Program-made: the position numbers and the translations under genes
Part shown: piece after piece, positions 32,015-39,054 of the stretch
How positions within the stretch are numbered: position 1 is the stretch's first letter
Layout: every line of letters begins with the position of its first letter
The notes under the pieces: generated by a model
What the model saw: the letters and a program-made list of their open reading frames with translations, nothing else
Database searches by the model: none
What the model was told of the DNA's origin: nothing
NCBI GenBank assembly: GCA_017627955.1
Contig: JAGAFU010000015.1
Location: 1 to 43,198, forward strand
DNA from: Bacteroidales bacterium
Lineage (GTDB): Bacteria > Bacteroidota > Bacteroidia > Bacteroidales > UBA932
DNA length: 43,198 nucleotides
Direction: 5' to 3'

Positions 32015-32973
32015 TGGAAGAGACTATCACCTCGGGCCAGAATCCTAAGATCAAGGAGCTATTGGCGCTTCAGGAGAAATCCAGGGAGCGGCGCTCCGCC
32101 GGGCTCTTCGTCGTCGAAGGCCGCCGCGAGATAGAGCACTGCCTCGAGGCCGGTTTCGTCCCCGACACCATCTTCATCTGCCCGGAGATATACACTTCCT
32201 CCGGGGAGGGCTGTACCCCCTTCAGGAGTCTGACTGCGTCCGACCCCACCAGATCCGTCGAAACCTTCAAGGGAACAAGTTCCCTTTCCACTTTCTCCGT
32301 CTCCGGTCCCCCCGCTACCGTGCCGCGGGTGGCACGTCCTTCATGGGGTACACCCTCCCCTGCGGGTTTGCCGATTCCGGAAGAAGCGAAGGTCTTCAAT
32401 GTCAGCAGGAATGTCTATGAGAAGATAGCGTACAGGGGCGGCACGGAAGGGATCATCGCCGAGATGAAGTATAAGGAAAGGAGACTGGAGGACATCAAAC
32501 TGAGCGAGAACCCGCTGGTCATTGTCCTTGAAAGCGTCGAGAAGCCCGGCAACCTCGGAGCCGTCCTTCGCAGCGCCGACGCCGCTGGAGCCGACGCCGT
32601 CATCATCTGCGACCCTTTGACCGACCTCTACAACCCCAATCTCATCCGGGCCAGCATAGGAGCCATATTCTCAAGACAGGTTGCCGCAGCATCATCCGAA
32701 GAAACCATCTCCTGGCTGAAAAAGAATAATATTCAGATACTTACAGCCCAACTTCAGGACTCGTCACTCTACTACGACACCCCCATGACCGGCCCCACGG
32801 CTATCGTCATGGGAACCGAATCCACCGGACTGACCGACATCTGGCGCAAGGCCGCGGACAAGCACATACGCATCCCGATGCTCGGCGCCCTGGACTCCCT
32901 CAATGTCTCCGTCTCCGCCGCCATCCTCCTCTTCGAGGCCGTCCGGCAACGCGGAGGACGTTTTGGCGCATGA
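32014..32973 (+). CDS. TrmH/SpoU family RNA 2'-O-methyltransferase with in-frame insertion
   Basis: 319 residues from a GTG overlapping the lysS stop by one base. The N-terminal substrate-binding domain has LFVVEGRREIEHCLEAGFVP. The SPOUT core shows motif 1 ESVEKPGNLGAVLRSADAAG, motif 2 IVMGTESTGL and motif 3 LDSLNVSVSAAILLFEA, forming the SAM-binding knot. Residues ~62-121 are a Ser/Thr/Pro-rich stretch without family similarity, placed between the two domains and encoded by palindromic DNA; without it the protein would be ~260 residues, the normal length. It probably methylates rRNA or tRNA ribose. The fold should survive because the insert is in a linker. Confidence 0.88.
   Translation: MEETITSGQNPKIKELLALQEKSRERRSAGLFVVEGRREIEHCLEAGFVPDTIFICPEIYTSSGEGCTPFRSLTASDPTRSVETFKGTSSLSTFSVSGPPATVPRVARPSWGTPSPAGLPIPEEAKVFNVSRNVYEKIAYRGGTEGIIAEMKYKERRLEDIKLSENPLVIVLESVEKPGNLGAVLRSADAAGADAVIICDPLTDLYNPNLIRASIGAIFSRQVAAASSEETISWLKKNNIQILTAQLQDSSLYYDTPMTGPTAIVMGTESTGLTDIWRKAADKHIRIPMLGALDSLNVSVSAAILLFEAVRQRGGRFGA
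32197..32376 (+). repeat. Palindromic in-frame insertion inside the methyltransferase gene
   Basis: About 180 bp, a multiple of three, without stops. Near its ends are inverted arms GGGGAGGGCTGTACCCC (32203-32219) and GGGGTACACCCTCCCC (32345-32360). Inside are two further perfect hairpins: AAGGGAAC/GTTCCCTT (32269-32286) and CGTGCC/GGCACG (32319-32336). The exact boundaries are uncertain by about ten bases. Confidence 0.65.
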
Positions 32974-33056
32974 TTCAATAAACGACTCATAATAAGTCAG
33001 ATAGGAAAAACACCCTTAAATCAAACGGCAAAGGAACATTTACCTCGCAAAAGTGT

Positions 33057-33086
33057 TTTACATTTATGTAAAGTTTATTATATTTG
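33057..33086 (+). promoter_or_regulatory. Toxin-antitoxin promoter with operator-like inverted repeat
   Basis: TATATTTG (33079-33086) is a consensus -7 box 20 bp before the toxin ATG. TTTACAT-TT-ATGTAAA (33057-33072), a perfect 7-bp inverted repeat with a 2-nt spacer, fills the spacer upstream of it and overlaps the -33 position. This is where a HigA-type antitoxin would autorepress. Confidence 0.65.
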
Positions 33087-33105
33087 CAAAAAACTAAACT
33101 GGATT

Positions 33106-33585
33106 ATGAAAAAGAAAACAACTTTAGAATTAGTAGAGCAATCCGAAAAAGTCAGTTTCTACTCAATTAGTTTTGCGGCGGACCGAACGACTGAATTTGA
33201 GCTATTTATAAGAGAATTTGAGGATGAAGCGATTCTGAATAAAGACTATCAACGAATTCTGACGGCATTGAAAATTATATTGGACAAAGGTGCTTTGGAA
33301 AGGTATTTCAGGCCAGAAGGGAAAATAAATGACAATCTCTGCGCTTTACCTATAGATTCGGGAAGAATAAGGTTATACTGTTTGCGGATTTCAGACGAGA
33401 TTCTCATTATTGGAAATGGTGGGAAGAAAACCGCACAAAAATACGAGGATGACGCCAAATTATTTGGATATGCCCTTGATCTTCAGAAATTTGACGCTCT
33501 ATTGAGAAGGGCGATCGATAAAGGATATGTCACAATAGAAGAAAAGGAGTTTAATTCGATTGAAGATAAAGAGTTTTATATATGA
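33106..33585 (+). CDS. HigB/RelE-like toxin of a type II toxin-antitoxin pair
   Basis: 159 residues, AT-rich. The segment IDSGRIRLYCLRISDEILII followed by GNGGKKTAQKYEDDAKLF resembles the central strands and helix of the phage Gp49-like/HigB fold in the RelE superfamily, whose members cleave mRNA at the ribosome. The protein is longer than classic RelE (~90-120 aa), with an extra N-terminal ~40 residues and an acidic tail. The gene overlaps the following HTH gene by four bases, and toxin-first order is typical of HigBA. It sits between two core genes, so it is likely a recent insertion. The toxin assignment depends partly on context. Confidence 0.65.
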   Translation: MKKKTTLELVEQSEKVSFYSISFAADRTTEFELFIREFEDEAILNKDYQRILTALKIILDKGALERYFRPEGKINDNLCALPIDSGRIRLYCLRISDEILIIGNGGKKTAQKYEDDAKLFGYALDLQKFDALLRRAIDKGYVTIEEKEFNSIEDKEFYI

Positions 33586-33845
33586 AACGTAATGATCTGT
33601 TTCACAAACAACTTGAAGCGATTTCCCCTGTAGTGAAACAGGAGGTGGAGTGGTCTTGTGCAATTGTGGATAGGATTGATTCCATACTGAAGGAAAAAGG
33701 AATGACACAACGTGACTTGGCGGTAATAATCGGATGCAATGAAACCCAGATCACTAGATGGACCAGAGGGTTCCCAAATTATACATTGCATTCTCTCGCT
33801 AAGCTTTCTGACGCATTGGGAGAGCCTCTTATAATTATACCATAA
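33582..33845 (+). CDS. HigA-like XRE-family HTH antitoxin
   Basis: 87 residues. Residues ~25-80 are an XRE/Cro helix-turn-helix: SILKEKGMTQRDLAVIIGCN, then QITRWTRGFPNYTLHSLAKL. The N-terminal ~25 residues would contact the toxin. Start and upstream stop overlap (ATGA). It presumably neutralises the preceding toxin and binds the inverted repeat at 33057-33072. The stop is 11 bp before aroE, so operon read-through into aroE is possible. Confidence 0.8.
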   Translation: MKRNDLFHKQLEAISPVVKQEVEWSCAIVDRIDSILKEKGMTQRDLAVIIGCNETQITRWTRGFPNYTLHSLAKLSDALGEPLIIIP

Positions 33846-33856
33846 TTGATTAAATA

Positions 33857-34798
33857 ATGGCAAAATACGGACTGATCGGGGATCCGATAGCGACATCGAG
33901 GAGTCCGCTTCTTTTTGAGGCGGCTTATAAAGGGCAGGAGCAGCCTGACGGGAGCGCCTACAAGTACGACTTGATCGAAGGCTCAGTTTTTGAGACCTCT
34001 TTCAAGAAGTTTATCGATGAATATCAGGCGATTAACGTGACAGCTCCGTTCAAGGAGCTGGCCTATGCCAGGGTCGAGGAACTCGCCGAGCAAGGGAAGG
34101 GAGTTATTTCCGGGCCGGTGGCCAGAATCGGTGCCACCAACCTGCTCGTGAAGACCTCCGAGGGCATCGCAGCCCATAATTCCGACTTCACAGGCATAGT
34201 GGCCGCCATCGCCGAGGCATATTACCCAGGCATAGTCGAAGAGTTCATCAAGGAATATGGAGACCGCTTTTTCATAAAACTCCACCAATTCTTCCTGATG
34301 AGCCTTAGCCGTAGGTTTTACCAGCAACCCCAAGCCCTGATCGTGGGTTGCGGAGGTGCCGGAAGGGCCGCGGCCGTGGCCGCCGGGGAACTCGGTTTCG
34401 GAACCGTGCTGATGAACCGCACGTTCGAGAAGGCCCAAGCAATCGCCGAGGCCATGCCTGAATATGGCTTCATTCCTGATCCCATAAAGGACTTCAAGGA
34501 GGCTGTAAAAGAATGTGACTTAATTATTTATACTCTCCCCATGGCTCTCCCTGAAATCGAAGAGTTCTCCGCTGACGATTTCGCCGGAGAGGGAGCTTGC
34601 GAAGGTAAGGTAATCCTCGAGGCCAACTACAAAAACCCGTCTTTCGACGAGGTCGCGAGAGCGAAACTCGCCGCCGCCGACGGAATTTATATTCCCGGAA
34701 ACAGATGGCTCCTCTACCAGGCTTTGACGGGATATCCCTTCATGACCGGCATCACTCCCGACCTCGCGGCCATGGAATCCGCCCTCAAGGCGCTTTAG
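33857..34798 (+). CDS. aroE: Shikimate dehydrogenase
   Basis: 313 residues. SRSPLLFEAAY is the substrate-binding S-x-S loop, NVTAPFKELAY carries the catalytic Lys, and NSDFTGI supplies the Asp. The Rossmann loop is GCGGAGRAAAVAAG, the NADP-type NRTF follows, and YQALTGYPFMTG is near the end. It reduces 3-dehydroshikimate to shikimate. The linker between NSDFTGI and the Rossmann loop is ~45 residues, about 20 longer than in E. coli AroE, and is helix-like (VEEFIKEYGDRFFIKLHQFF). It follows the toxin-antitoxin pair closely and converges on the DUF2442 gene with a 11-bp gap. Confidence 0.92.
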   Translation: MAKYGLIGDPIATSRSPLLFEAAYKGQEQPDGSAYKYDLIEGSVFETSFKKFIDEYQAINVTAPFKELAYARVEELAEQGKGVISGPVARIGATNLLVKTSEGIAAHNSDFTGIVAAIAEAYYPGIVEEFIKEYGDRFFIKLHQFFLMSLSRRFYQQPQALIVGCGGAGRAAAVAAGELGFGTVLMNRTFEKAQAIAEAMPEYGFIPDPIKDFKEAVKECDLIIYTLPMALPEIEEFSADDFAGEGACEGKVILEANYKNPSFDEVARAKLAAADGIYIPGNRWLLYQALTGYPFMTGITPDLAAMESALKAL

Positions 34799-34809
34799 CG
34801 CGGTGCCCG

Positions 34810-35220
34810 TCAGAATCCAGGATCGAGATACTCCTCCCCTATGGAATGGAGGCACTTTTTAATCTTTTCCACCGCTTCTGAAGAAGGATTTTTGAAACCA
34901 TTAATGTAATTACGGAACAAGGAGGCGTTAATTCCCGCCCTTTGTGCCAACCCTGCGATGTTTATCTCTGAATGAGTTAAAAAGAATCTCTGAAAATCAG
35001 AAGGTTCCGCTTCAGGATAGAGAAAGCTTTCAAAGCTTACATCTGTGTCCAGTTCCCGCCAATGTATACCTTCGCCACTGAAGACACATCTCTGCCTCTG
35101 CTCCCGCGAAGCTGCCATCAAAGGTTTGTACCATAGTAAAGACTGGCGATAAATCTTATCGTCATCACCATGGCCATACAACCATTCTCCATCAAACCAT
35201 ATCTTTAAAATACGTTCCAT
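34810..35220 (-). CDS. DUF2442 domain fused to an XRE-type HTH
   Basis: 136 residues. The N-terminal ~75 match the DUF2442 pattern: IWFDGEWLYGHGDDDKIYRQ, SLLWYKPLMAASREQRQRC, then GIHWRELDTDVSFESFLYP. The C-terminal ~55 are a helix-turn-helix (INIAGLAQRAGINASLFRNY, then INGFKNPSSEAVEKIKK). DUF2442 proteins normally pair with DUF4160 partners as presumed antitoxins; no partner lies beside this gene. It could be an orphan antitoxin or a regulator. It is AT-rich, unlike purA and aroE around it, suggesting transfer. Confidence 0.7.
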   Translation of the reverse strand: MERILKIWFDGEWLYGHGDDDKIYRQSLLWYKPLMAASREQRQRCVFSGEGIHWRELDTDVSFESFLYPEAEPSDFQRFFLTHSEINIAGLAQRAGINASLFRNYINGFKNPSSEAVEKIKKCLHSIGEEYLDPGF

Positions 35221-35309
35221 TCAATACTAACCAAACAACTCCTTCCATCGTTTAACAATGATATCGGAATTAGAGGCTATAGCTCTCCTAATTTTAACAC
35301 CGCAATATA

Positions 35310-35329
35310 GGGAATTATTTTTAATTCCC
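35310..35329. terminator. Stem-loop GGGAATT/AATTCCC
   Basis: A perfect 7-bp stem with an ATTTTT loop, in the 168-bp gap between the DUF2442 gene and purA. On the plus strand it is followed by AAAAATAAAAT. It may be a secondary termination site for purA transcripts or part of the upstream region of the DUF2442 gene. Confidence 0.4.
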
Positions 35330-35340
35330 AAAAATAAAAT

Positions 35341-35364
35341 AGGAGCCGGTTATGACCGCCTCCT
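35341..35364 (-). terminator. purA rho-independent terminator
   Basis: AGGAG-C-CGGT, loop TATG, ACCG-C-CTCCT: a strong stem with one C-C mismatch, flanked by A-run/T-run sequence on both sides. On the minus strand it begins ~25 bp after the purA stop and is followed by ATTTTATTTTT, as expected for intrinsic termination. Confidence 0.75.
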
Positions 35365-35388
35365 AAAAAACCAGAAAAAAACAATTAC

Positions 35389-36657
35389 TTAGCGCTCGAT
35401 GGTGGCTTCGCGGTCGGGGCCGAGGGAGATGATGGTGACGGGGACGCCGAGGTAGTCCTCGATGAACTTCACGTAGTCTTTGAACTCTTTCGGAAGCTCA
35501 CTCTCGGAGCGCATCCCGGTAAGATCCTTTTTCCAACCGGGGAACTCGGTGTAAACCGGCTCGATCTCGGTGGCGATATCGAACGGAACTTCCTTTGTCT
35601 CATCGCCGTTCACCTTATACGAGGTACAAGCCTTAATCGTGTCGAACTCGTCCAAGCAGTCGGACTTCATCATGATGAGATCCGTCACGCCGTCGATCAT
35701 GACGGTGTACTTCAAAGCCACAAGATCCAGCCAGCCGCAGCGGCGGGGACGCCCTGTGACAGCCCCGAACTCATGACCGACACGACGGAGAGTCTCGCCA
35801 GTCTCATCGAACAGCTCGGTCGGGAACGGACCGCTACCGACACGGGTGCAATAGGCCTTGAATATTCCGAAAACCTTCCCTACCCTCGACGGAGCCAAGC
35901 CAAGTCCGGTGCAGACTCCGCCGACGGTGGTGGAAGATGAGGTGACAAAGGGATAGGATCCGAAGTCCACATCAAGCATGGAGCCTTGGGCCCCCTCGGC
36001 GAGGATCGGCTTGCCTTCCTTGAGAAGGCCGTCCACAAAATATTCGCAGTCAACGAGCTTGAAACCCTTCAGGAACTCAACGGCTTCCATCCACTCGGCC
36101 TCTCCCTGGGCGGGATCGTACTCGAAATGCAGGTCGTTCAAAAGCCTGTGGTGGCGCTCCTTGAGCTTGGCGTAACGCTCCTTGAAATCCGGGGCGAGGA
36201 TGTCACCGACACGGAGGCCATGACGTCCGACCTTGTCAGTGTAAGTGGGACCGATTCCCTTGAGCGTAGAACCGATCTTCCCCTTTCCGGCGGCAGCCTC
36301 ATAAGCGGCGTCCAGAAGCCTGTGCGTAGGGAGTATGAGATGGGCTTTCTTGGAAATCACGATCTTCTCCTTGGGCTCTATTCCCATCGCGGATACATTG
36401 GCGCACTCCTCCTTGAAGGTCACGGGATCAAGCACTACCCCGCTGCCGATGATGTTTACGGAGCCTTCCCGGAATATTCCGGAAGGTATGCTTCTAACGA
36501 CAAAGCTTTTACCGTCAAAATGGAGGGAATGCCCAGCATTGGGACCACCTTGGAAGCGCGCCACGGCAGGATATCGACCTGCCAGCACATCCACAATCTT
36601 GCCTTTCCCCTCGTCTCCCCACTGGAGGCCAAGGACAACGTCAAGTTTCGAACTCAT
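35389..36657 (-). CDS. purA: Adenylosuccinate synthetase
   Basis: 422 residues, normal length. The N-terminal P-loop LGLQWGDEGKGKIVD carries the catalytic Asp, GPNAGHSLHFDGK binds Mg/GTP, IGSTLKGIGPTYTDKVGRHG binds IMP, and TGRPRRCGWLDLVALKY is a family signature. GTP-dependent ligation of Asp to IMP is the first step from IMP to AMP. The start is 36 bp after the ssb stop with no terminator between, so it may be co-transcribed with ssb. The hairpin at 35341-35364 terminates it. Confidence 0.97.
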   Translation of the reverse strand: MSSKLDVVLGLQWGDEGKGKIVDVLAGRYPAVARFQGGPNAGHSLHFDGKSFVVRSIPSGIFREGSVNIIGSGVVLDPVTFKEECANVSAMGIEPKEKIVISKKAHLILPTHRLLDAAYEAAAGKGKIGSTLKGIGPTYTDKVGRHGLRVGDILAPDFKERYAKLKERHHRLLNDLHFEYDPAQGEAEWMEAVEFLKGFKLVDCEYFVDGLLKEGKPILAEGAQGSMLDVDFGSYPFVTSSSTTVGGVCTGLGLAPSRVGKVFGIFKAYCTRVGSGPFPTELFDETGETLRRVGHEFGAVTGRPRRCGWLDLVALKYTVMIDGVTDLIMMKSDCLDEFDTIKACTSYKVNGDETKEVPFDIATEIEPVYTEFPGWKKDLTGMRSESELPKEFKDYVKFIEDYLGVPVTIISLGPDREATIER

Positions 36658-36693
36658 GTCTTACGAATATTGGTTTTAAAGGATTTCTGAATA

Positions 36694-37287
36694 TTAGAAC
36701 GGAAGGTCGTCGGAAGGGTTGTCGTCTATTCCGATGTCAATGGGCTGCTGCGGAGGGTTTTGCGGCTGCTGGTAGGCCGGTTGCTGAGGCTGCGGGTAAC
36801 CGGTCCCTGAGCCTGTCGAAGGGCCGGTGGTTCGACTCCGCTCACCAGCCGGATATTGCGGCTGCTGCGAAGCCTGCTGGTACCCATCATTCCCGCGCGG
36901 TTCCTGAGCGGAGCCGAAGGACTGAGCGCCAGGGTTGTCATTCCTCTTGCCAAGAAGCTGGAGATTGTCAACAGCTACCTCGGTCGTGTACCTCTTGTTG
37001 CCGGTCTGGTCAGTCCAGGAGCGGGTGCGAAGCTTGCCCTCAATGTAAACCTGCGTGCCCTTGCGGATGAATTTCTCCGCCACATCCGCCGAATTCCTCC
37101 AAGCGACGATGTTGTGCCATTCCGTGTTCTCGCGAAGTTCTCCATTGCGGTCACGATATCGCTCTGTCGTGGCGACGGTGAACTGGGCCACCTTCGTCGC
37201 TCCCTGGTTAGGGTTGTTCCCATCAAGGTAACGTATCTCCGGGTCTCTTCCAACGTTACCGATCAGCATTACTTTGTTCAGTGACAT
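36694..37287 (-). CDS. ssb: Single-stranded DNA-binding protein
   Basis: 197 residues. The N-terminal OB fold (1-~110) contains MLIGNVGRDPEIRYLDG, TEWHNIVAWRNSADVAEKFI, GTQVYIEGKLRTRSW and YTTEVAVDNLQLLGKR. A Gln/Pro/Gly-rich linker follows, then the acidic protein-docking tip DDNPSDDLPF. The linker residues around GERSRTTGPSTGSGTG are encoded by a palindromic interspersed repeat (36805-36847). The tip that recruits RecO, PriA and Exo I is intact. The gene is preceded by the terminator of the barrel operon. Confidence 0.96.
   Translation of the reverse strand: MSLNKVMLIGNVGRDPEIRYLDGNNPNQGATKVAQFTVATTERYRDRNGELRENTEWHNIVAWRNSADVAEKFIRKGTQVYIEGKLRTRSWTDQTGNKRYTTEVAVDNLQLLGKRNDNPGAQSFGSAQEPRGNDGYQQASQQPQYPAGERSRTTGPSTGSGTGYPQPQQPAYQQPQNPPQQPIDIGIDDNPSDDLPF
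36805..36847. repeat. Palindromic interspersed repeat in the ssb linker
   Basis: CCCTGAGCCTGTCGAAGGGC then CGGTGGTTCGACTCCGCTCA forms an imperfect palindrome: GAGC/GCTC outer and GTCGAA/TTCGAC inner arms. CCTGAGCCTGTCGAAGG is a word I recognise as dispersed in many bacterial genomes. In ssb it is read in frame as part of the disordered linker. Confidence 0.65.
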
Positions 37288-37317
37288 GATGTTAGATGTT
37301 TAGATATTAATAAAAAA

Positions 37318-37350
37318 CATAGGTTCGGCCAACCTTGGCCAAAACCTATG
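37318..37350 (-). terminator. Terminator after the sigma/barrel operon
   Basis: CATAGGTT-C-GGCC, loop AACCTT, GGCC-AA-AACCTATG forms a long stem with a small asymmetric bulge. On the minus strand it is followed by TTTTTTATTAAT. It lies between the barrel gene stop (37399) and the ssb start (37287). Confidence 0.8.
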
Positions 37351-37398
37351 CAATTTAATGAATATTCTTGAGACTCGAAAACGATTCCGAAGGTATTT

Positions 37399-38169
37399 TT
37401 AGAACGGCGCGATTCCGAAAGTCCAGGTCGTGAACTCGGGCCAGTATTTCTTGTCCATGACATTCATCGGAGAGTACTTGGCATAGATACTGAAATACTT
37501 AAGATTGATCTGGAACATGGCATCGACCGTCAGGAGATTGCAATGAACATTCTTGATTTTATCCTTATCCTTTTCTCCATCCACGCTGAACTTATTGACG
37601 ATTGAGCTTGCGGCATTGAAATTCAGAACCGGACCTAAAGTGAAACCGAAACCATTACAGATGTTAAGAGAATAGAGCAATGGCAGATTAACGCTGAACA
37701 CCCTGAGTTTAGATACCTTGAGGACTTTACCGGATGGGAATGGTCCGATAGAGACCTTCCCATCATCTTCCAGTCCCATGGCATTTCCTCCAGTCAAACC
37801 GAAATTCCTGAAGGTAACCCCAGGACCGAGAGAGAAAGTGCTATGGCCCTTTGTGTGAGAGTTAAGAGTATAAGCGTAAAACTCAAGAGAGTTCTGAGGA
37901 CTGAAATCCAGAGGCGCTTTCGAATCCGAAAATATGGATCCGATCCCGAAAGCCCCTATCTCGGATCGGGTTGAAGTGCCTCGGTTTATCTTATGGTAAA
38001 ATGGAATGTCAAAATCCAGGTGGACCCGACTCCTGTCCTGACTCTTTGTTACCGTGCTGTTTATGATGACGGTGTCCGATTTCGTCACGACAGTATCAGT
38101 CTTTTCTTGTGCTGACATCATTTGGATGCCTGCGGCGAAAACAACGAACGCGATGATTATCCTTTTCAT
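37399..38169 (-). CDS. Outer-membrane beta-barrel protein of the ECF sigma operon
   Basis: 256 residues with a signal peptide (IIIAFVVFAAGIQMMSAQ). The mature part has alternating strands (STFSLGPGVTFRNFGLTGG, FGFTLGPVLNFNAASSIV, YFSIYAKYSPMNVMD) and ends TTWTFGIAPF, a Phe-terminated barrel end. No named family was recognised. It is last in a four-gene operon behind sigma, anti-sigma and a secreted protein, 11 bp after the previous gene, so it is a likely output of that sigma factor. Confidence 0.65.
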   Translation of the reverse strand: MKRIIIAFVVFAAGIQMMSAQEKTDTVVTKSDTVIINSTVTKSQDRSRVHLDFDIPFYHKINRGTSTRSEIGAFGIGSIFSDSKAPLDFSPQNSLEFYAYTLNSHTKGHSTFSLGPGVTFRNFGLTGGNAMGLEDDGKVSIGPFPSGKVLKVSKLRVFSVNLPLLYSLNICNGFGFTLGPVLNFNAASSIVNKFSVDGEKDKDKIKNVHCNLLTVDAMFQINLKYFSIYAKYSPMNVMDKKYWPEFTTWTFGIAPF

Positions 38170-38180
38170 TCTCTATCCTC

Positions 38181-38627
38181 CTACCTGTGTTTAAATATTA
38201 CTTTCAATTCCTTCGTTGTGGCTTTACCTGCCAGATAAACCACTGTGACATACTTATTTCCGGAAGCCTCTTTGACTTGGTAACCGACATAGCGGTTCCT
38301 GTTCCTGTCTGCCGGAAAACGGAGAAGAGCATAGACAAGACGCCCATCTTCATAGTCCATTTCCTTGCCGAGCGACATCAGGGCATCACCCTCCAGCCAG
38401 GAGGCGATCTTCAATATTTCCTGATCGGTCGCCTGGAACCGGACACTCCTGAAATAGTCGAGATTGTAGGGTCTCAATTCCCTGCCGCTAACCTCGGATT
38501 CAGTGATTCTTGAAGCAGGGACGAAGCCTCCGCTGAAGAGGCTGTCGATCTGAAGACCTGCCTGGGCCCTGGCTCCTTGAGCCAGGGCTAGGAAGGCGCT
38601 TAAGGTTATGAGTAAAAATTTTTTCAT
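38181..38627 (-). CDS. Small secreted protein of the ECF sigma operon (DUF4252/DUF6108-like)
   Basis: 148 residues from the ATG at 38627, which follows a GGAG eight bases upstream and opens a signal peptide (KFLLITLSAFLALAQGARAQ); an in-frame ATG five codons earlier overlaps the anti-sigma gene. The mature ~125 residues show RSVRFQATDQEILKIASWLE and NKYVTVVYLAGKATTKELKV, a pattern I associate with small periplasmic DUF4252-type proteins next to ECF sigma operons, but the family call is tentative. It starts four bases after the anti-sigma stop. Confidence 0.6.
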   Translation of the reverse strand: MKKFLLITLSAFLALAQGARAQAGLQIDSLFSGGFVPASRITESEVSGRELRPYNLDYFRSVRFQATDQEILKIASWLEGDALMSLGKEMDYEDGRLVYALLRFPADRNRNRYVGYQVKEASGNKYVTVVYLAGKATTKELKVIFKHR

Positions 38628-38631
38628 GAGA

Positions 38632-39054
38632 TCATTCTCCAAATATGCTTTCTAATTGTTCTTCCATGTCGACCCGGTCGGAAAGCAGATCCGCAAGGAT
38701 GTTGTCGACGTCGTTCATTACAACTTCCCTGTCAGTGATCTTTTTCCCGCCAACAAAAGAGACACAGATGTTATTTTGATTGAATATATTGATTCCCAAT
38801 GTAATGATGATTGCCATACTGGCCGCGATCGCCAGGATTCGGCGCCACATCTTCCTGTCATTCTGAGGGAGCGGACGCGACCGAAGAATCTCCACAGAGC
38901 GGCCGGCGGCGAAGTAGCCCATAACGGCCCGAACCTCGTCATATTCAGGGCCCTGCCCCTCTTCTGAAGCCAAGAATACCTTCAAAGCGGTCTCCTCGTC
39001 TTGAGAAAGAGTCCCCTCGAAATAACCCTCTATCAGCTCGTCAATCTTTTTCAT
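38632..39054 (-). CDS. Membrane anti-sigma factor-like protein
   Basis: 140 residues. The N-terminal cytoplasmic ~80 residues (KIDELIEGYFEGTLSQDEET) have the typical start of bacteroidal anti-sigma factors. One span follows (ILAIAASMAIIITLGINIF), then a short periplasmic tail rich in acidic residues. It overlaps the sigma gene by 14 bases, the normal coupling of a sigma/anti-sigma pair. The segment ILRSRPLPQNDRK just before the span is encoded by an interspersed repeat, so the juxtamembrane linker was lengthened or replaced by it. No zinc-binding HxxxCxxC is present. Confidence 0.75.
   Translation of the reverse strand: MKKIDELIEGYFEGTLSQDEETALKVFLASEEGQGPEYDEVRAVMGYFAAGRSVEILRSRPLPQNDRKMWRRILAIAASMAIIITLGINIFNQNNICVSFVGGKKITDREVVMNDVDNILADLLSDRVDMEEQLESIFGE
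38856..38893. repeat. Interspersed repeat copy in the anti-sigma gene
   Basis: TGTCATTCTGAGGGAGCGGA then CGCGACCGAAGAATCTCC has the same GTCATTCTGA start and CGAAGAATCT end as copies at 23326 and 30418, with a longer middle. It is read in the minus frame as ILRSRPLPQNDR. Confidence 0.7.

Noticed and set aside
32974-33105. tRNA or small RNA gene between the methyltransferase and the toxin
   Set aside because: Only a weak GACT/AGTC hairpin and the toxin promoter are visible; no cloverleaf.
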